DNA from: Achromobacter anxifer
GTDB taxonomy: Bacteria; Pseudomonadota; Gammaproteobacteria; Burkholderiales; Burkholderiaceae_B
Length of the DNA: 64,000 nt
Assembly: GCF_903652925.1 (NCBI RefSeq)
Contig: NZ_CAHLAR010000014.1
Location: 1-64,000 of the forward strand
Direction of reading: 5' to 3'
In this document: one piece after another, positions 27,162 through 36,029 of the stretch
Layout of the letters: each line of letters begins with the position of its first letter
Numbering within the stretch: position 1 is the stretch's first letter
The notes under the pieces: model-generated
Told to the model about the DNA's origin: nothing
Database searches by the model: none
What the model saw: only the letters and a program-made list of their open reading frames with translations
Position numbers and translations under genes: made by a program

Positions 27162-28864
27162 GGTGCTCCTTGCGGAAAGGCCCCGCGGTCCGTTCCGGGA
27201 TCCGCCGCATCGGAGAACCAGGCGGGATCGCAGGCCAAACCGTCCTGCGACCATTCCCGAGCGAATCCCGGCATGGCGCCACAACCAGCAAAGCCTCGGT
27301 TGCGGTCGTACCGGAACAAGTCCTGCAGTTGGATGCGCCCGCTTTCCATGCCGGCGATTTCCGCGATCGACGTCACAACGCGCCGTCCGTCCGCCAATCT
27401 GGCCTGCTGCACCACGATATCCACGCTGGCCGCGATGTGTTCACGCACGGCTGCCAGTGGCAGGTCCAGCCCCGCCATCAGGACCATGGCTTCCAGGCGC
27501 CCCAGCGCATCCCGAGGCGAATTGGCATGCAGGGTGGTCAGGGATCCTTCGTGACCGGTGTTCATGGCGGTCAGCATGTCAAAGGCCTCCGCTCCGCGGC
27601 ACTCGCCCACGACGATCCGGTCAGGACGCATGCGCAGCGCGTTGCGCACGAGTTCGCGTATATCGATGCGTCCCCGGCCCTCCTGGTTGGCGGGCCGAGC
27701 CTCCAGCGCCACCAGGTGATCGTGGTTCAGACGCAGTTCCGCCGCGTCTTCGATGGTGACCACGCGCTCGCCATCGGGAATCTCGTTGGACAGGATATTG
27801 AGCAAGGTGGTCTTGCCTGCTCCCGTCCCCCCGGACACCACCAGATTCCTGCGCGCCCTCACGCAGAACGCAAGAAACTGCGCCATGGCGCCGCTCAAGG
27901 AACCCGCCACAATCAGGTCGGACATTCCGGGGCGCTGCTGCGGGAACTTGCGTATCGTCAGGCTCGCGCCTCTTATCGCCACTGGCGGGATGACGGCATG
28001 CACCCGGGATCCGTCCGCAAGACGGGCATCCACCATCGGAGAGCTTTCGTCGATGCGACGCCCCAAGGGCGTAACGATGCGCTCGATGGTCCAGCGCACC
28101 GATTGTTCGCTGGTGAACGCAGCCTGGTGCCGCGACAGGCGTCCCGCGCGCTCGACATAGATTTCGTCATGGCGGTTGACCATGATTTCCGTGATGTCGG
28201 CGGCAGCCAGCAAGGGTTCCAGCGGCCCCAGGCCTACCGCTTCGTCCAGCACCTCACGGCAAAGCGCCACGCGGTCTGTCTCCGGCGGCAATTCCGCGTC
28301 CGTGGCGACGATCTGCGTCAGAAGCCGCTCGGCCTCGGCCCGCAGCATGCCGTCGCTCATGCCCGCCACATCGCGGCGACGCAGGTCCAATGCATCCAGC
28401 AGAGCCCCGTGCAGGCGCCGGCGCTCCTGCAGCCGATGCTGCGGCAGCCGTTGCTGCGGCAGCCCGACAGGCGGCGCTGCGGCAGCCGCGGGCAGCGCCG
28501 GCTCCGGGTGAACACTCATCTCCTGCTCGGCAAGCGCCGGCGCGAGCCCGAACGATCCGCCAGCATATTGACCATCGGCCGTCAGCGACACCCGCAGGCG
28601 GCACGGCCCGATCAGGATCTCGTCGTCAGGTAGTACCGGCGCATGGCGCGCGATACGCACGCCGTTCACCAGAGTCCCCGCAAGCGTGCCCAGGTCTTCG
28701 AGGGCAATCCCGGCCTCGTCCCGCGACAGGCGGGCATGCTGACGCCCCACCCTCCAATTCACGATGCGCAACCCGCAATGCGCCGCACGCCCTATCACCA
28801 AGGGCGTGGCCGCCGACAGCCTGCGGACGGCCGCATCCTCGAATGTCATTTCTATATCGATCAT
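27158..28864 (-). CDS. tadA: FHA-domain TadA/CpaF pilus-assembly ATPase
   Basis: 568 residues from the ATG at 28864 (GGAG ribosome site, 4 nt after the cpaC stop). Residues about 15-95 are a forkhead-associated domain (IGR at 24-26, GRQHARL at 40-46, NG at 67-68). An Ala/Pro/Gln-rich linker follows to about 165, then a CpaF-type secretion ATPase with Walker [13 protein letters not shown] and Walker [13 protein letters not shown]. The ATPase powers Flp pilin assembly. The FHA part suggests control by a phosphothreonine partner, but the usual Ser of the SRxH motif is Gly here, so phosphopeptide binding is uncertain. No TadZ is encoded in this operon, and the FHA domain may take over a localisation role (inference). 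Confidence 0.92.
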   Translation of the reverse strand: MIDIEMTFEDAAVRRLSAATPLVIGRAAHCGLRIVNWRVGRQHARLSRDEAGIALEDLGTLAGTLVNGVRIARHAPVLPDDEILIGPCRLRVSLTADGQYAGGSFGLAPALAEQEMSVHPEPALPAAAAAPPVGLPQQRLPQHRLQERRRLHGALLDALDLRRRDVAGMSDGMLRAEAERLLTQIVATDAELPPETDRVALCREVLDEAVGLGPLEPLLAAADITEIMVNRHDEIYVERAGRLSRHQAAFTSEQSVRWTIERIVTPLGRRIDESSPMVDARLADGSRVHAVIPPVAIRGASLTIRKFPQQRPGMSDLIVAGSLSGAMAQFLAFCVRARRNLVVSGGTGAGKTTLLNILSNEIPDGERVVTIEDAAELRLNHDHLVALEARPANQEGRGRIDIRELVRNALRMRPDRIVVGECRGAEAFDMLTAMNTGHEGSLTTLHANSPRDALGRLEAMVLMAGLDLPLAAVREHIAASVDIVVQQARLADGRRVVTSIAEIAGMESGRIQLQDLFRYDRNRGFAGCGAMPGFAREWSQDGLACDPAWFSDAADPGTDRGAFPQGAP

Positions 28865-28868
28865 GACC

Positions 28869-30230
28869 TCACTCCGATACAGGCGCGAGAACGCCGTCAT
28901 GCTGCGCTCCCCACTGCGAACCGGCCCCCGAATAAGGATCCCAACCCTCCGCAGCCGGCGCTGCGGTTCCCAGGCGGGGCGGCGCCGGAAAGGCCGCATC
29001 CAGCACACCGCGCCCCCGGCGGACGCGATCAGCCATGGCGGGCTCGGTCTGCGCGATGATCTTGGGCGTCACGAAAATGGCGAGCTCGGTCTCGTGCGTC
29101 TGATAGCGCCTGGACGAGAACAAGGCTCCCAGCACAGGTATGTCCTGCAGCCAGGGCAAACCGTCGGCCGCATCGTTCCGCTCGCGCGACAGGAAGCCGC
29201 CGATGACCAGCGTGTTGCCGGACCTCACGTTGAACTCGGTGGACGCGCGGCGTGTCCGTAGCGCCGGACCGCCGGGCACGCTCAGCGCCGTATCAACCGA
29301 ACTTGCCTCGACCTCGATCAAGGATCGGATGACCCCGTTGCGGTCGATGCGGGGCGTAATCTTGAGCTGCACGCCATAGGGTTTGAACAAGGTGGTGGAA
29401 TTGCCGCGCGAGTCGGTCGACGCGTACGGCACCTCTCCTCCAGCCAGAAAGGTCGCGCTGGCGCCGCTGCGCGCAAGCAATTGAGGTTGGGCCAGCATGA
29501 CGGCTTCGCCGCTTTGAGCCAGCATCGCAATGCGGGACGACAGCAATGCGTTGACGCCAAAATAGCCGGCCGCGGGCGACGCCGGCCCCATTGTTTCGAT
29601 GACCTCATCGCCGGGACGCTTCATGCGCCCGCGCGATCCAGCATCCCACGCCAGGCCCGCGTTGACGCCGCCTTGGGACATCCCGTCCCAGCGCACGCCC
29701 AGGTCCCTTAATCGGGACGAGGGAATTTCCACGACCTGCACGTCCAGTTGCACCATGCGGTCCCAGCCCACCTGCCCGGTAAAGTCCAGCACGGCGGGAT
29801 AGCGCTCCGCCAAGGCCGCGATGCGCACACGGTCGTCGTCGGAAAGATCGTCGCCCTCGATGAGGATGCGGCCGCCTACTTCGGAACTGCGCGCACCCGG
29901 TATGCGGGCGAGCAAGGCCTCGACCTCCGCCCGCAAGCGCGGCGCCCCTGCCGGCACGACCCGGATTTCGTAGGCTTTGGCACGACCGCCGTTCGCCCAG
30001 ACGTGCATGGACGAGACGCCTTCGGCGCGCGCGAACACGACGACTTCCCGCCCTTCGGCCTCGATGGCGCCTATGACCTGGCCATTGCCTATCGCCACGC
30101 GTTTGACCCCGGGATGCGACAGGATCCGCGTTTCGCCAACTTGAAGTTCGATCACATCGTCTGCCGGCCACGCTGCCGGGCTGACCAGGCAGAACGCCAA
30201 GGCGAGCATGCTGAGGACGCCATGTCTCAC
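28869..30230 (-). CDS. cpaC: CpaC/RcpA-type outer-membrane secretin
   Basis: 453 residues from a GTG that overlaps the cpaB stop (GTGA). A signal peptide (LALAFCLVSPAAWPA) is followed by the pilus-secretin N-terminal domain (about 25-100), a BON/N1-like segment, and the bacterial type II/III secretin domain (about 240-420) with VPYAS, LKITPRI and NTLVIGGFLSRE motifs. It should form the outer-membrane ring through which the Flp pilus leaves. Its position between cpaB and tadA matches other Tad loci. Confidence 0.93.
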   Translation of the reverse strand: MRHGVLSMLALAFCLVSPAAWPADDVIELQVGETRILSHPGVKRVAIGNGQVIGAIEAEGREVVVFARAEGVSSMHVWANGGRAKAYEIRVVPAGAPRLRAEVEALLARIPGARSSEVGGRILIEGDDLSDDDRVRIAALAERYPAVLDFTGQVGWDRMVQLDVQVVEIPSSRLRDLGVRWDGMSQGGVNAGLAWDAGSRGRMKRPGDEVIETMGPASPAAGYFGVNALLSSRIAMLAQSGEAVMLAQPQLLARSGASATFLAGGEVPYASTDSRGNSTTLFKPYGVQLKITPRIDRNGVIRSLIEVEASSVDTALSVPGGPALRTRRASTEFNVRSGNTLVIGGFLSRERNDAADGLPWLQDIPVLGALFSSRRYQTHETELAIFVTPKIIAQTEPAMADRVRRGRGVLDAAFPAPPRLGTAAPAAEGWDPYSGAGSQWGAQHDGVLAPVSE

Positions 30231-31075
30231 GGTCGATCCTTTTTGGAGCCAGCCTGCATCGACATATCCAGCGCGCCCTCGGCTCCCCTGGACTCCAGCC
30301 GGTCTCCGTACAGAATGCTCACGCCCGGCACAGTCCGGGGCTCCAGGTCCAGCCCAATCAGCGAGGCCAGGTCGCTTTGAGGCGTACCGCTGACCACCGC
30401 GGCATCGTCACGATGCCGCAACAGGGCGGTCAGGACACCCGCCTGCCGCGCCGCCACGAAACGCATTGCTTCGTCCGGCGTGGCAGCCAGGGTGATGTTG
30501 CCCCCCTTGCCTTCAGCATCGGCCTCGCCTCCCACCATCAGCACCCGCATGCCTTGCAGCAGCGGCACCGTGAGTTCGCGCTGGCGATGCGCGAAACTCA
30601 CGTAGATGTCGATCGCATCGCCAGCGCGCAATACGTCCGCCAGGCCTCCCAGGTCCGCCGCCGCGACCGTCAACGCGCGCTGCCCGCTGCGCAGCCGGGA
30701 CGCCAGGGCCGGAGCCGGCGGATTGAACGTCACGTTGCCCCGGAGCAGGGGCTCGCCGTTGGCCACGTCGGCCAGCAAGGTCGCGCCTAGAAGGCTGGCC
30801 AGGTCCAGAGGATCGATGCTGGCCCGCGAGACCCATTGCTCGGGAATCTCGCGCACCGCCAGGTGTACCTCTTCGAGCTGGGTGCCTGCGGGCAGGTCAT
30901 AGGCCGCGACCAGGCGGCTCACGACAGGCGTACGCGCTTCGGCTTCCAGCGCCTGGACGCGCTGCTGCACATGTTCCCGCACCGCCCATGCCGACACCAG
31001 GCCGGCGGCCAGCGCCATCGCGTATACGCCTGCCTTGCGCAGACGCTGCGCGGCAATGAGGATGCGGCTCATCAT
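30227..31075 (-). CDS. cpaB: CpaB/RcpC-type pilus assembly protein
   Basis: 282 residues from the ATG at 31075, within an ATGA overlap; upstream in-frame sequence belongs to the preceding gene. There is an N-terminal TM (about 15-35), a SAF domain (about 50-115, VVSRLVAAYDLPAGTQL) and an RcpC/CpaB domain (about 125-240) with RALTVAAADLGGLADVL and GDAIDIYV. Family members are periplasmic and stabilise or modify the secretin pore. It is coupled on both sides by 4-nt overlaps. Confidence 0.92.
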   Translation of the reverse strand: MMSRILIAAQRLRKAGVYAMALAAGLVSAWAVREHVQQRVQALEAEARTPVVSRLVAAYDLPAGTQLEEVHLAVREIPEQWVSRASIDPLDLASLLGATLLADVANGEPLLRGNVTFNPPAPALASRLRSGQRALTVAAADLGGLADVLRAGDAIDIYVSFAHRQRELTVPLLQGMRVLMVGGEADAEGKGGNITLAATPDEAMRFVAARQAGVLTALLRHRDDAAVVSGTPQSDLASLIGLDLEPRTVPGVSILYGDRLESRGAEGALDMSMQAGSKKDRP

Positions 31076-31863
31076 GGCGTGCGCCCGCTGACCAGCAGCC
31101 CACTGCCACCATCCAGTGGCACCAGCGACAGGCGCATGCGCGCGTCCCGCCGGCCCCACCACTGCCCCCCCTCCTCAGATGCTGGCAGGCGGCGCCAGCC
31201 ATGCCGGAGCAGACTCGCCTCCAGCATGGGAGCGACTTGCCCTGGCGGCAAGGCGTATTGCCAGATGCGTTCCGACACGCGCACACCATCCTCCTGCACT
31301 GCCACGTCCAGTCTGATACGGCCACCGGGCGGAAGCCAGTCGGGCCATGAGTTGCCAGGCGCGCCATGGAGATTGACGGTGGAGATGCTGCCCACCGTGC
31401 GGCGAGCGCCAAGACCTTCCATTTGGACAACCCATCGCTCCCGGCCTACCTGACCCGACAGGATGGCCTGGCCGGACAGCACATTGAGGTCGACCAGGCC
31501 GGGCTGCTGGCCTGACAGGCTTCGGATCAATTCAGGCGTGCTGAGCGGCGTGTCGAATACCAGCACTCGCGCCGGGATGCCATGCAGCCATATGCGTTCC
31601 GCCAGCAGCCCGCGCCGCGATCCTGCGGGAAACCGCAGAGATTCCAAGGACGCGACGCCGGACTTGTCGCTCTTGGCTTGGCCGACTTCGCCGCGATTGG
31701 CAGCGTCCCCCTGGGCAACGCTATTGCGCCATCCGACGACAGCGACGGCCAGCGCCCCGGCCAGCAACAGACGCAGTGTCCGCGCGACCGCCAGGGTCCG
31801 CCAGCCCGCGCCCCTCTGCACGACAAGGACGCCGGGAAAGAACTGGGATGCGAGCTCGCTCAT
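31072..31863 (-). CDS. Uncharacterised protein of the Tad operon
   Basis: 263 residues, not recognised. One hydrophobic segment (about 27-47) near the N-terminus suggests a bitopic inner-membrane protein with a periplasmic body. The body has alternating basic and aromatic patches (GQWWGRRDARMRLSLVPLDGG near the end) and no Cys-rich or catalytic motif that I can identify. It overlaps the TadE-like gene upstream and cpaB downstream by 4 nt each, so expression is tied to the pilus genes. By position it might replace a minor assembly factor such as RcpB or TadF, but sequence does not show this. Confidence 0.8.
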   Translation of the reverse strand: MSELASQFFPGVLVVQRGAGWRTLAVARTLRLLLAGALAVAVVGWRNSVAQGDAANRGEVGQAKSDKSGVASLESLRFPAGSRRGLLAERIWLHGIPARVLVFDTPLSTPELIRSLSGQQPGLVDLNVLSGQAILSGQVGRERWVVQMEGLGARRTVGSISTVNLHGAPGNSWPDWLPPGGRIRLDVAVQEDGVRVSERIWQYALPPGQVAPMLEASLLRHGWRRLPASEEGGQWWGRRDARMRLSLVPLDGGSGLLVSGRTP

Positions 31864-32477
31864 TTTCCCGCCCTCAGGCGGCCGGCCAGCCGATCCGCAG
31901 GCACCACGTCAGCCCAAGCGGACAACCAGTCCAGCGACAGTCCGGGCCTTCCCCACGCACCATCCATGCGGTCGATGACCGGTTTCATGCGCCGCGCCTG
32001 GGACAAGGACGCGCCTTCCGCATTGCGCCAGGATGTGGGCGCCCTGCCGATGCGGCGCTGAATATCAGCATCCCCGTGCGCATATCCGGCGCCGCTGGCC
32101 ACATGAGTACGGCGGGCGATCCGCAACCATGCCGACGCATCCCTGTCGCGCCGCTCTGTGCTTGCTGTCACTGACAGCAGGCTCAGCCCCGCGCCGAACC
32201 ATTCGTCCTGCAAGACGGAAATCCGTGGCGCGGCAACGCCAGGCAAGGACTCCGCACCGCTCCACAACTTCATGTTCGTTGCCGTGCGCAGGTCTTGCAG
32301 GGGACGTCCCAGAGCGCTGGCCATCACGGCCTTGCGGCTGGCTTGCTCCATTTCTTGCGCCGTGAATTGCAAACCGCCGATCCACGGCACGGCGCACAGC
32401 AGCAGAACCAGTAGCGGCAGCATCAATAGCGCTTCCACCACAGCCTGCCCCTTCTGGTGCAAAGCGTTCCCGCTCAT
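31860..32477 (-). CDS. TadE-like minor pseudopilin
   Basis: 205 residues. The N-terminus HQKGQAVVEALLMLPLL has the TadE-type processing pattern (Gly, then xxxxE at +5) followed by a single hydrophobic helix. The rest is a soluble periplasmic domain without known motifs. TadE and TadF are minor pseudopilins needed for Flp pili, processed by a TadV-type peptidase. No such peptidase gene lies in this window. Start and stop overlap the neighbours by 4 nt. Confidence 0.8.
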   Translation of the reverse strand: MSGNALHQKGQAVVEALLMLPLLVLLLCAVPWIGGLQFTAQEMEQASRKAVMASALGRPLQDLRTATNMKLWSGAESLPGVAAPRISVLQDEWFGAGLSLLSVTASTERRDRDASAWLRIARRTHVASGAGYAHGDADIQRRIGRAPTSWRNAEGASLSQARRMKPVIDRMDGAWGRPGLSLDWLSAWADVVPADRLAGRLRAGK

Positions 32478-33895
32478 GGCCTGCCCCTTGCCTGCGCGGC
32501 CTCAGTCGCAGTGACGGCGGACAAGCGCGCCTGCCAGTAAGGACGAAAAAGCGTGGCCAGTTCATCGCGGCCATCGGCGCGGGATTCGGGCCGCGCGAAA
32601 TAGGTCTCTGCCGCGGAGGTCACGGTGACTTGGCCCTCCTGGCCCAGGGCGGCATAGCCAAAGCGGCCCAAGGGCGCCCGGACTTCGCTGCCGGCATCGG
32701 TGGTTTTCAGGGCTGAGCCCGCCAACTGGACAGCCACGGCAAAGCGCAAGGGATCCCCACTGCGCGACGACACGATGTCGCGATAGGCGGGCAGCCCCTG
32801 GCCGGGCCAGCGCTGCACCGCTGCCATCGCGTAGGAATTGGCCATTGGATTGCTGATGTCGTTGAGCAGATCCCAGTTCGTGGATAGCTCCACCCAACGC
32901 CAGAAATCCTGGTCGGAGAAGTCGAGTGGAGGCTCCTCCACATATTCCAGCCCTTCGGGTGCCTTGATCTTCTGGCCCTGCGCCGTGCCCCAGCCCATGG
33001 CGTATTCGCGAAAGTAGCAACCCTTCCAGCGGTTGAAGCGCAGCGCGTGATAGGACTGGGTATCCAGCGCCCCCCAACGTCCATCAGGACCGAGCCAGGT
33101 GGAACCGCGCCGCCGCAGCTCGTGGCGATGCAAGGGACACACCGCCTTGACCATCCACGGATTGCGGCGTGTAACGTTGCGGCGCTGCAGGAAGCCATAG
33201 CGCTCCGCAACCTGCTCCACGGCGGGGCGCAGACCTGCTTGGCGCGTAGAGATCCGGCGCTCCACGAAACCGGGCCAGCCATCCGCTAGCAGACGCAAGC
33301 TCGGAGTTTCATAGGCATGGCCGCCAGGCGTGCCAACGCCCGGCGCGTCGCCGGTGTAGTTCGCGGACAGCACCTTGCGCATGATGCGGTCACGCGCGGC
33401 GGCAAGCCCGCCGACGGCGGACGCTGCCGCGGCCTCCAGCACCTGATGAACCACCCTGTCATGTTCGGCGAATGCCGCCGCGAGCCGCTGTTCGGCATCG
33501 GGAACGGCTTGCGCGCCTTGATAGGCTAGACCCACGTCTGGGCCGAACAGCATGGCGATCAGGCTGGCGGGCGGATTGCCGCGATTGCGTTGCGCCTGCA
33601 TGGTGCGGGCGTACTGTGCCGCTGCGCCCAGTGTGACCAGGTGCGCCATGGCCACCTGATGCGCGATCTGCGCCCTGTTGAGGTAGGCAATCGCATTGAG
33701 CGTGCGCGCCTGCTCAAGCGCCCCGCTGTACGCCGCCGCGTCCGCCACATGGGTCAGCCGCTGCCGCGCCCCCACGGTCTGCCCCAAGTTGTACAGGACG
33801 ACGACGGAAACGATACCCGCGGCCGCCAACAACAGCCCCAGGACCAGCGCCTGCCCCCGTTGAGGAACCAGCGATGCGCGCGAACGCGTTTTCAC
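32474..33895 (-). CDS. TadG-like pilus-associated protein
   Basis: 473 residues from the GTG at 33895, which overlaps the Flp-like gene stop (GTGA); the frame is open further upstream but only antisense to that gene. The N-terminus PQRGQALVLGLLLAAAG is a TadE/TadG-like Gly-Gln-Ala start with one TM helix, then a long periplasmic region rich in Trp and Arg. There is no visible VWA domain, unlike longer TadG proteins. It probably links the pilus machine to the envelope. Exact function is unknown. Confidence 0.8.
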   Translation of the reverse strand: MKTRSRASLVPQRGQALVLGLLLAAAGIVSVVVLYNLGQTVGARQRLTHVADAAAYSGALEQARTLNAIAYLNRAQIAHQVAMAHLVTLGAAAQYARTMQAQRNRGNPPASLIAMLFGPDVGLAYQGAQAVPDAEQRLAAAFAEHDRVVHQVLEAAAASAVGGLAAARDRIMRKVLSANYTGDAPGVGTPGGHAYETPSLRLLADGWPGFVERRISTRQAGLRPAVEQVAERYGFLQRRNVTRRNPWMVKAVCPLHRHELRRRGSTWLGPDGRWGALDTQSYHALRFNRWKGCYFREYAMGWGTAQGQKIKAPEGLEYVEEPPLDFSDQDFWRWVELSTNWDLLNDISNPMANSYAMAAVQRWPGQGLPAYRDIVSSRSGDPLRFAVAVQLAGSALKTTDAGSEVRAPLGRFGYAALGQEGQVTVTSAAETYFARPESRADGRDELATLFRPYWQARLSAVTATEAAQARGRP

Positions 33896-34158
33896 TTCGC
33901 GTCCGCGGCATTGCCGGTGAAGGACTTGAGCGAGCGGGCCTTGGTCTGCGCCGCCGCCTTCTGCGCCGCCTGCTGCGCCGAACGGCTTTGCGCACTGCCG
34001 TCCTCGCCGGCGAGCTCGCGCGCCATGGCGGCGGTCTGGGATCGCACCACTTGGCCGAAATACTGATACACCGCTATGGCCGCCACCGCGACCAGGGCCA
34101 CGATCACGACGTACTCTGTCATGCCTTGTCCCGACTGACGCTTCCGAAACCCCGACAT
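33892..34158 (-). CDS. Flp-type pilin-like protein, first gene of the Tad operon
   Basis: 88 residues; GGAGAG ribosome site 6 nt before the ATG. RKRQSG then QGMTEYVV fits the Flp prepilin motif, Gly then four residues then Glu-Tyr, with cleavage after Gly10. A single hydrophobic helix (about 17-33) follows. Beyond it is a polar, Ala/Gln-rich tail of about 50 residues, so the protein is longer than ordinary Flp pilins (about 50-70 residues). It may be the major subunit or a TadE-family variant. Being first in the operon supports the former. Confidence 0.75.
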   Translation of the reverse strand: MSGFRKRQSGQGMTEYVVIVALVAVAAIAVYQYFGQVVRSQTAAMARELAGEDGSAQSRSAQQAAQKAAAQTKARSLKSFTGNAADAK

Positions 34159-34542
34159 ATCCGCTCTCCGGCACAGTGAAAAGAAGCTTCAGTGTCGGCG
34201 TCCGGCTCCGGCGTCACAATGCGCGGATACCGAGGCGGATGAAGTTGTCACAGCTTGGTTGACGGCCCGCGACCTGCAATGGCAAGAAGAAAACTCCCCA
34301 CGCGCGCAGGCCGCAAGAATCTTGTAACCCTCTAATATTTTTGGGGTTTTCCCTATTGTTCAGCCTGATGCCAGGCAGTAGATTGGAATTGCCGGGCTGT
34401 CTGACACCCATCGCGTGCGAAGCCGGGCAGGAGCGCCCCAGACTCACCTCGAGCTGGGGCGCTCTTCCATTTCAGCGTCCACCGTGCACAAGGACGTGGC
34501 TCCGGCAAGGCCGGCCAAGCGCGTCCCTGCAGCACCAGCCGC
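34159..34542. promoter_or_regulatory. Intergenic region upstream of Tad operon, with long inverted repeat
   Basis: About 380 bp without a credible gene; it must hold the Tad operon promoter (minus strand). It contains a perfect 10-bp inverted repeat, 34431-34440 and 34455-34464 (GAGCGCCCCA / TGGGGCGCTC), followed on the plus strand by TTCCATTTC. This could end the SYLF-gene transcript from the other side or a small RNA reading rightwards from the AT-rich 34320-34350 segment. I could not match it to a known RNA family. Confidence 0.45.
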
Positions 34543-35136
34543 CTACAGCAACAGCGGCGAGATCTTGCTGCCGTCCACCGAGACGCCGGCCATGAGGCCG
34601 CCGTTATTCAGCACGAAGCCGACGATGGGCTGCTGCGCCGTGTAAGTGTCGATGCTGCCATTGACGCCCACATTGGCGACCGCGACCGTCGCATCCGCCC
34701 CAACGGTCCAGCCGCTGCTGGCCCGGAACTTGGCCAACGCGCCATCCGTCATGAACAGCACTACCATGGCCTTGGACTGGGCGCCCGCCTGGAATCCGAT
34801 CGATCCTCCCGTGATGCTGTAGTAGCCAGTATCCGATCCAGCCACGCGCAACACGCCTGTTCCATGCTGAGCGCCTACGATGAAGCTGGCGCTCAACACG
34901 CCAGGAAACACGAGGACGCCCCGTGCGCGCTCCACCAACTGCTTGGCTTGGGACGAGGATTGATACAGTTTGGACAAGGTCGCGTCCGCGGCCGTGTCGA
35001 GCTCCTGCCGTTTCTCCGCAGCCGTGGCCGAGGATTGAGCGGTGGTCGTGGTGCAGCCAGCAAACAGCAGACTGGCCGCGCCCAACGTTGCGGCGATCAC
35101 ACCGGCCCGACTTGCTTTGGAAAGACTATCAAGCAT
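34543..35136 (-). CDS. BPSL1445-type SYLF domain lipoprotein
   Basis: 197 residues. A lipoprotein signal ends at LLFAGC (Cys28). The SYLF/Ysc84 domain (about 55-197) is clear: ARGVLVFPGVLSASFIVGAQHG, then YYSITGGSIGFQAGAQSK, and the VNGSIDTYT...GFVLNNGGLMAG end. SYLF proteins bind phosphoinositides in eukaryotes. Bacterial versions are periplasmic lipoproteins of unclear role, probably envelope related. It is monocistronic as far as can be seen. Confidence 0.92.
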   Translation of the reverse strand: MLDSLSKASRAGVIAATLGAASLLFAGCTTTTAQSSATAAEKRQELDTAADATLSKLYQSSSQAKQLVERARGVLVFPGVLSASFIVGAQHGTGVLRVAGSDTGYYSITGGSIGFQAGAQSKAMVVLFMTDGALAKFRASSGWTVGADATVAVANVGVNGSIDTYTAQQPIVGFVLNNGGLMAGVSVDGSKISPLLL

Positions 35137-35414
35137 GTAGCGCTCCTTCTTGTTGTCAATATCTGCTCCGGAGTTGTCCGGTAGACGCCGTCATGCTACC
35201 TGGGATTCGCAGGTTCTTCCCCTTCCGCGACGAGCCGGTCGGCCCATGGTGAACCCGTGGCATTGCGCCAGACTGGAATTGCTCCATTAACTCCGCGCCG
35301 ACATAAAGGAGCAGCCAACCCCTTGGCCAATGGATCGCGCTTTATTTAATGAAAACCGGAATAGTAAACATTATCGAAATCAACGTGGCATAAACAGGCC
35401 ATGACGCACGCCGG

Positions 35415-35627
35415 TCATTTCCTGCACACCACGAGAGCGATGCAGCACATTCCAATAAGAGTGCCGCCCAGGGCACAGCCTGCGCGCTTCGCCCGCTCTC
35501 CGTCTGAGAGAATCAGCCAGAACGAAAATCCCAGCGTTAGCGAAATGAGCACGCCCATGAGCATGGCTCGCCATTTGCAAGCCGCTCGTCCGAGGAGTAA
35601 CCCCTGGGCAAACCTGAATTTGCTCAT
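35415..35627 (-). CDS. Small hypothetical two-TM membrane protein
   Basis: 70 residues, unrecognised. Two hydrophobic segments (about 21-40 and 52-68) are separated by a short charged loop (DGERAKRAG), as in small inner-membrane proteins. A weak AGGGTG site lies 7-8 nt before the ATG. It stands alone, with no neighbour within 250 bp, so it is either a small membrane protein gene or a chance frame. Confidence 0.5.
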   Translation of the reverse strand: MSKFRFAQGLLLGRAACKWRAMLMGVLISLTLGFSFWLILSDGERAKRAGCALGGTLIGMCCIALVVCRK

Positions 35628-35834
35628 GAATTCGCACCCTACATTTGGGGAGGGAGGCCGGATTTTCTTTCATCGTACCAGCAAAGCCTCCGCAGTCAAT
35701 TGATTATCCGAGCCCCCGATTATTCGGATTTTCCCGGATGGTTTAAATCACAACCATGCAGTTGAACCGGACCGCAGCACAAGAGCATCCTCACATACCA
35801 GGAAATCAAAGACAATCGCAAAAATCCGAAAAAC

Positions 35835-35874
35835 AAGGCGGGCCTCGGATTAATCCGAAGCCCGCCTTTATTTA
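35835..35874. terminator. Strong intrinsic terminator upstream of pagL
   Basis: A long stem (AAGGCGGGC / GCCCGCCTT with an inner TCGGAT / ATCCGA) is followed by TTATTTATT on the plus strand and preceded by an A-rich stretch that reads as T-rich on the minus strand. It probably works both ways, insulating pagL from upstream transcription. Confidence 0.75.
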
Positions 35875-36029
35875 TTCCTGCTTTGGGCCCGACGCCCACG
35901 AAAACCCAAGGTTGCCCAGACTCATCCCGATGACTCGCGCAAAACTTCACACTACTTCATATTTCTCGCAGAAAGAATTGATAGAGTGAGCGCGCCATCA
36001 GACAACTGGCTCGCAAACAGGATTTCCAC

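Larger units (their letters stand above)
35137..36029. other. Low-density intergenic region between SYLF and pagL genes
   Basis: About 890 bp, clearly richer in AT than its surroundings (notably 35335-35395 and 35700-35830). Only one small plausible gene is seen (35415-35627, minus) and one strong bidirectional-looking terminator (35835-35874). The rest shows no conserved coding pattern. The lower GC and loose packing suggest acquired or decaying DNA, but no insertion element remains. Confidence 0.5.

Noticed and set aside
34320-34470. 6S RNA candidate
   Set aside because: The fold is a single long stem and the sequence does not show the closing stem and central bubble expected of 6S RNA.
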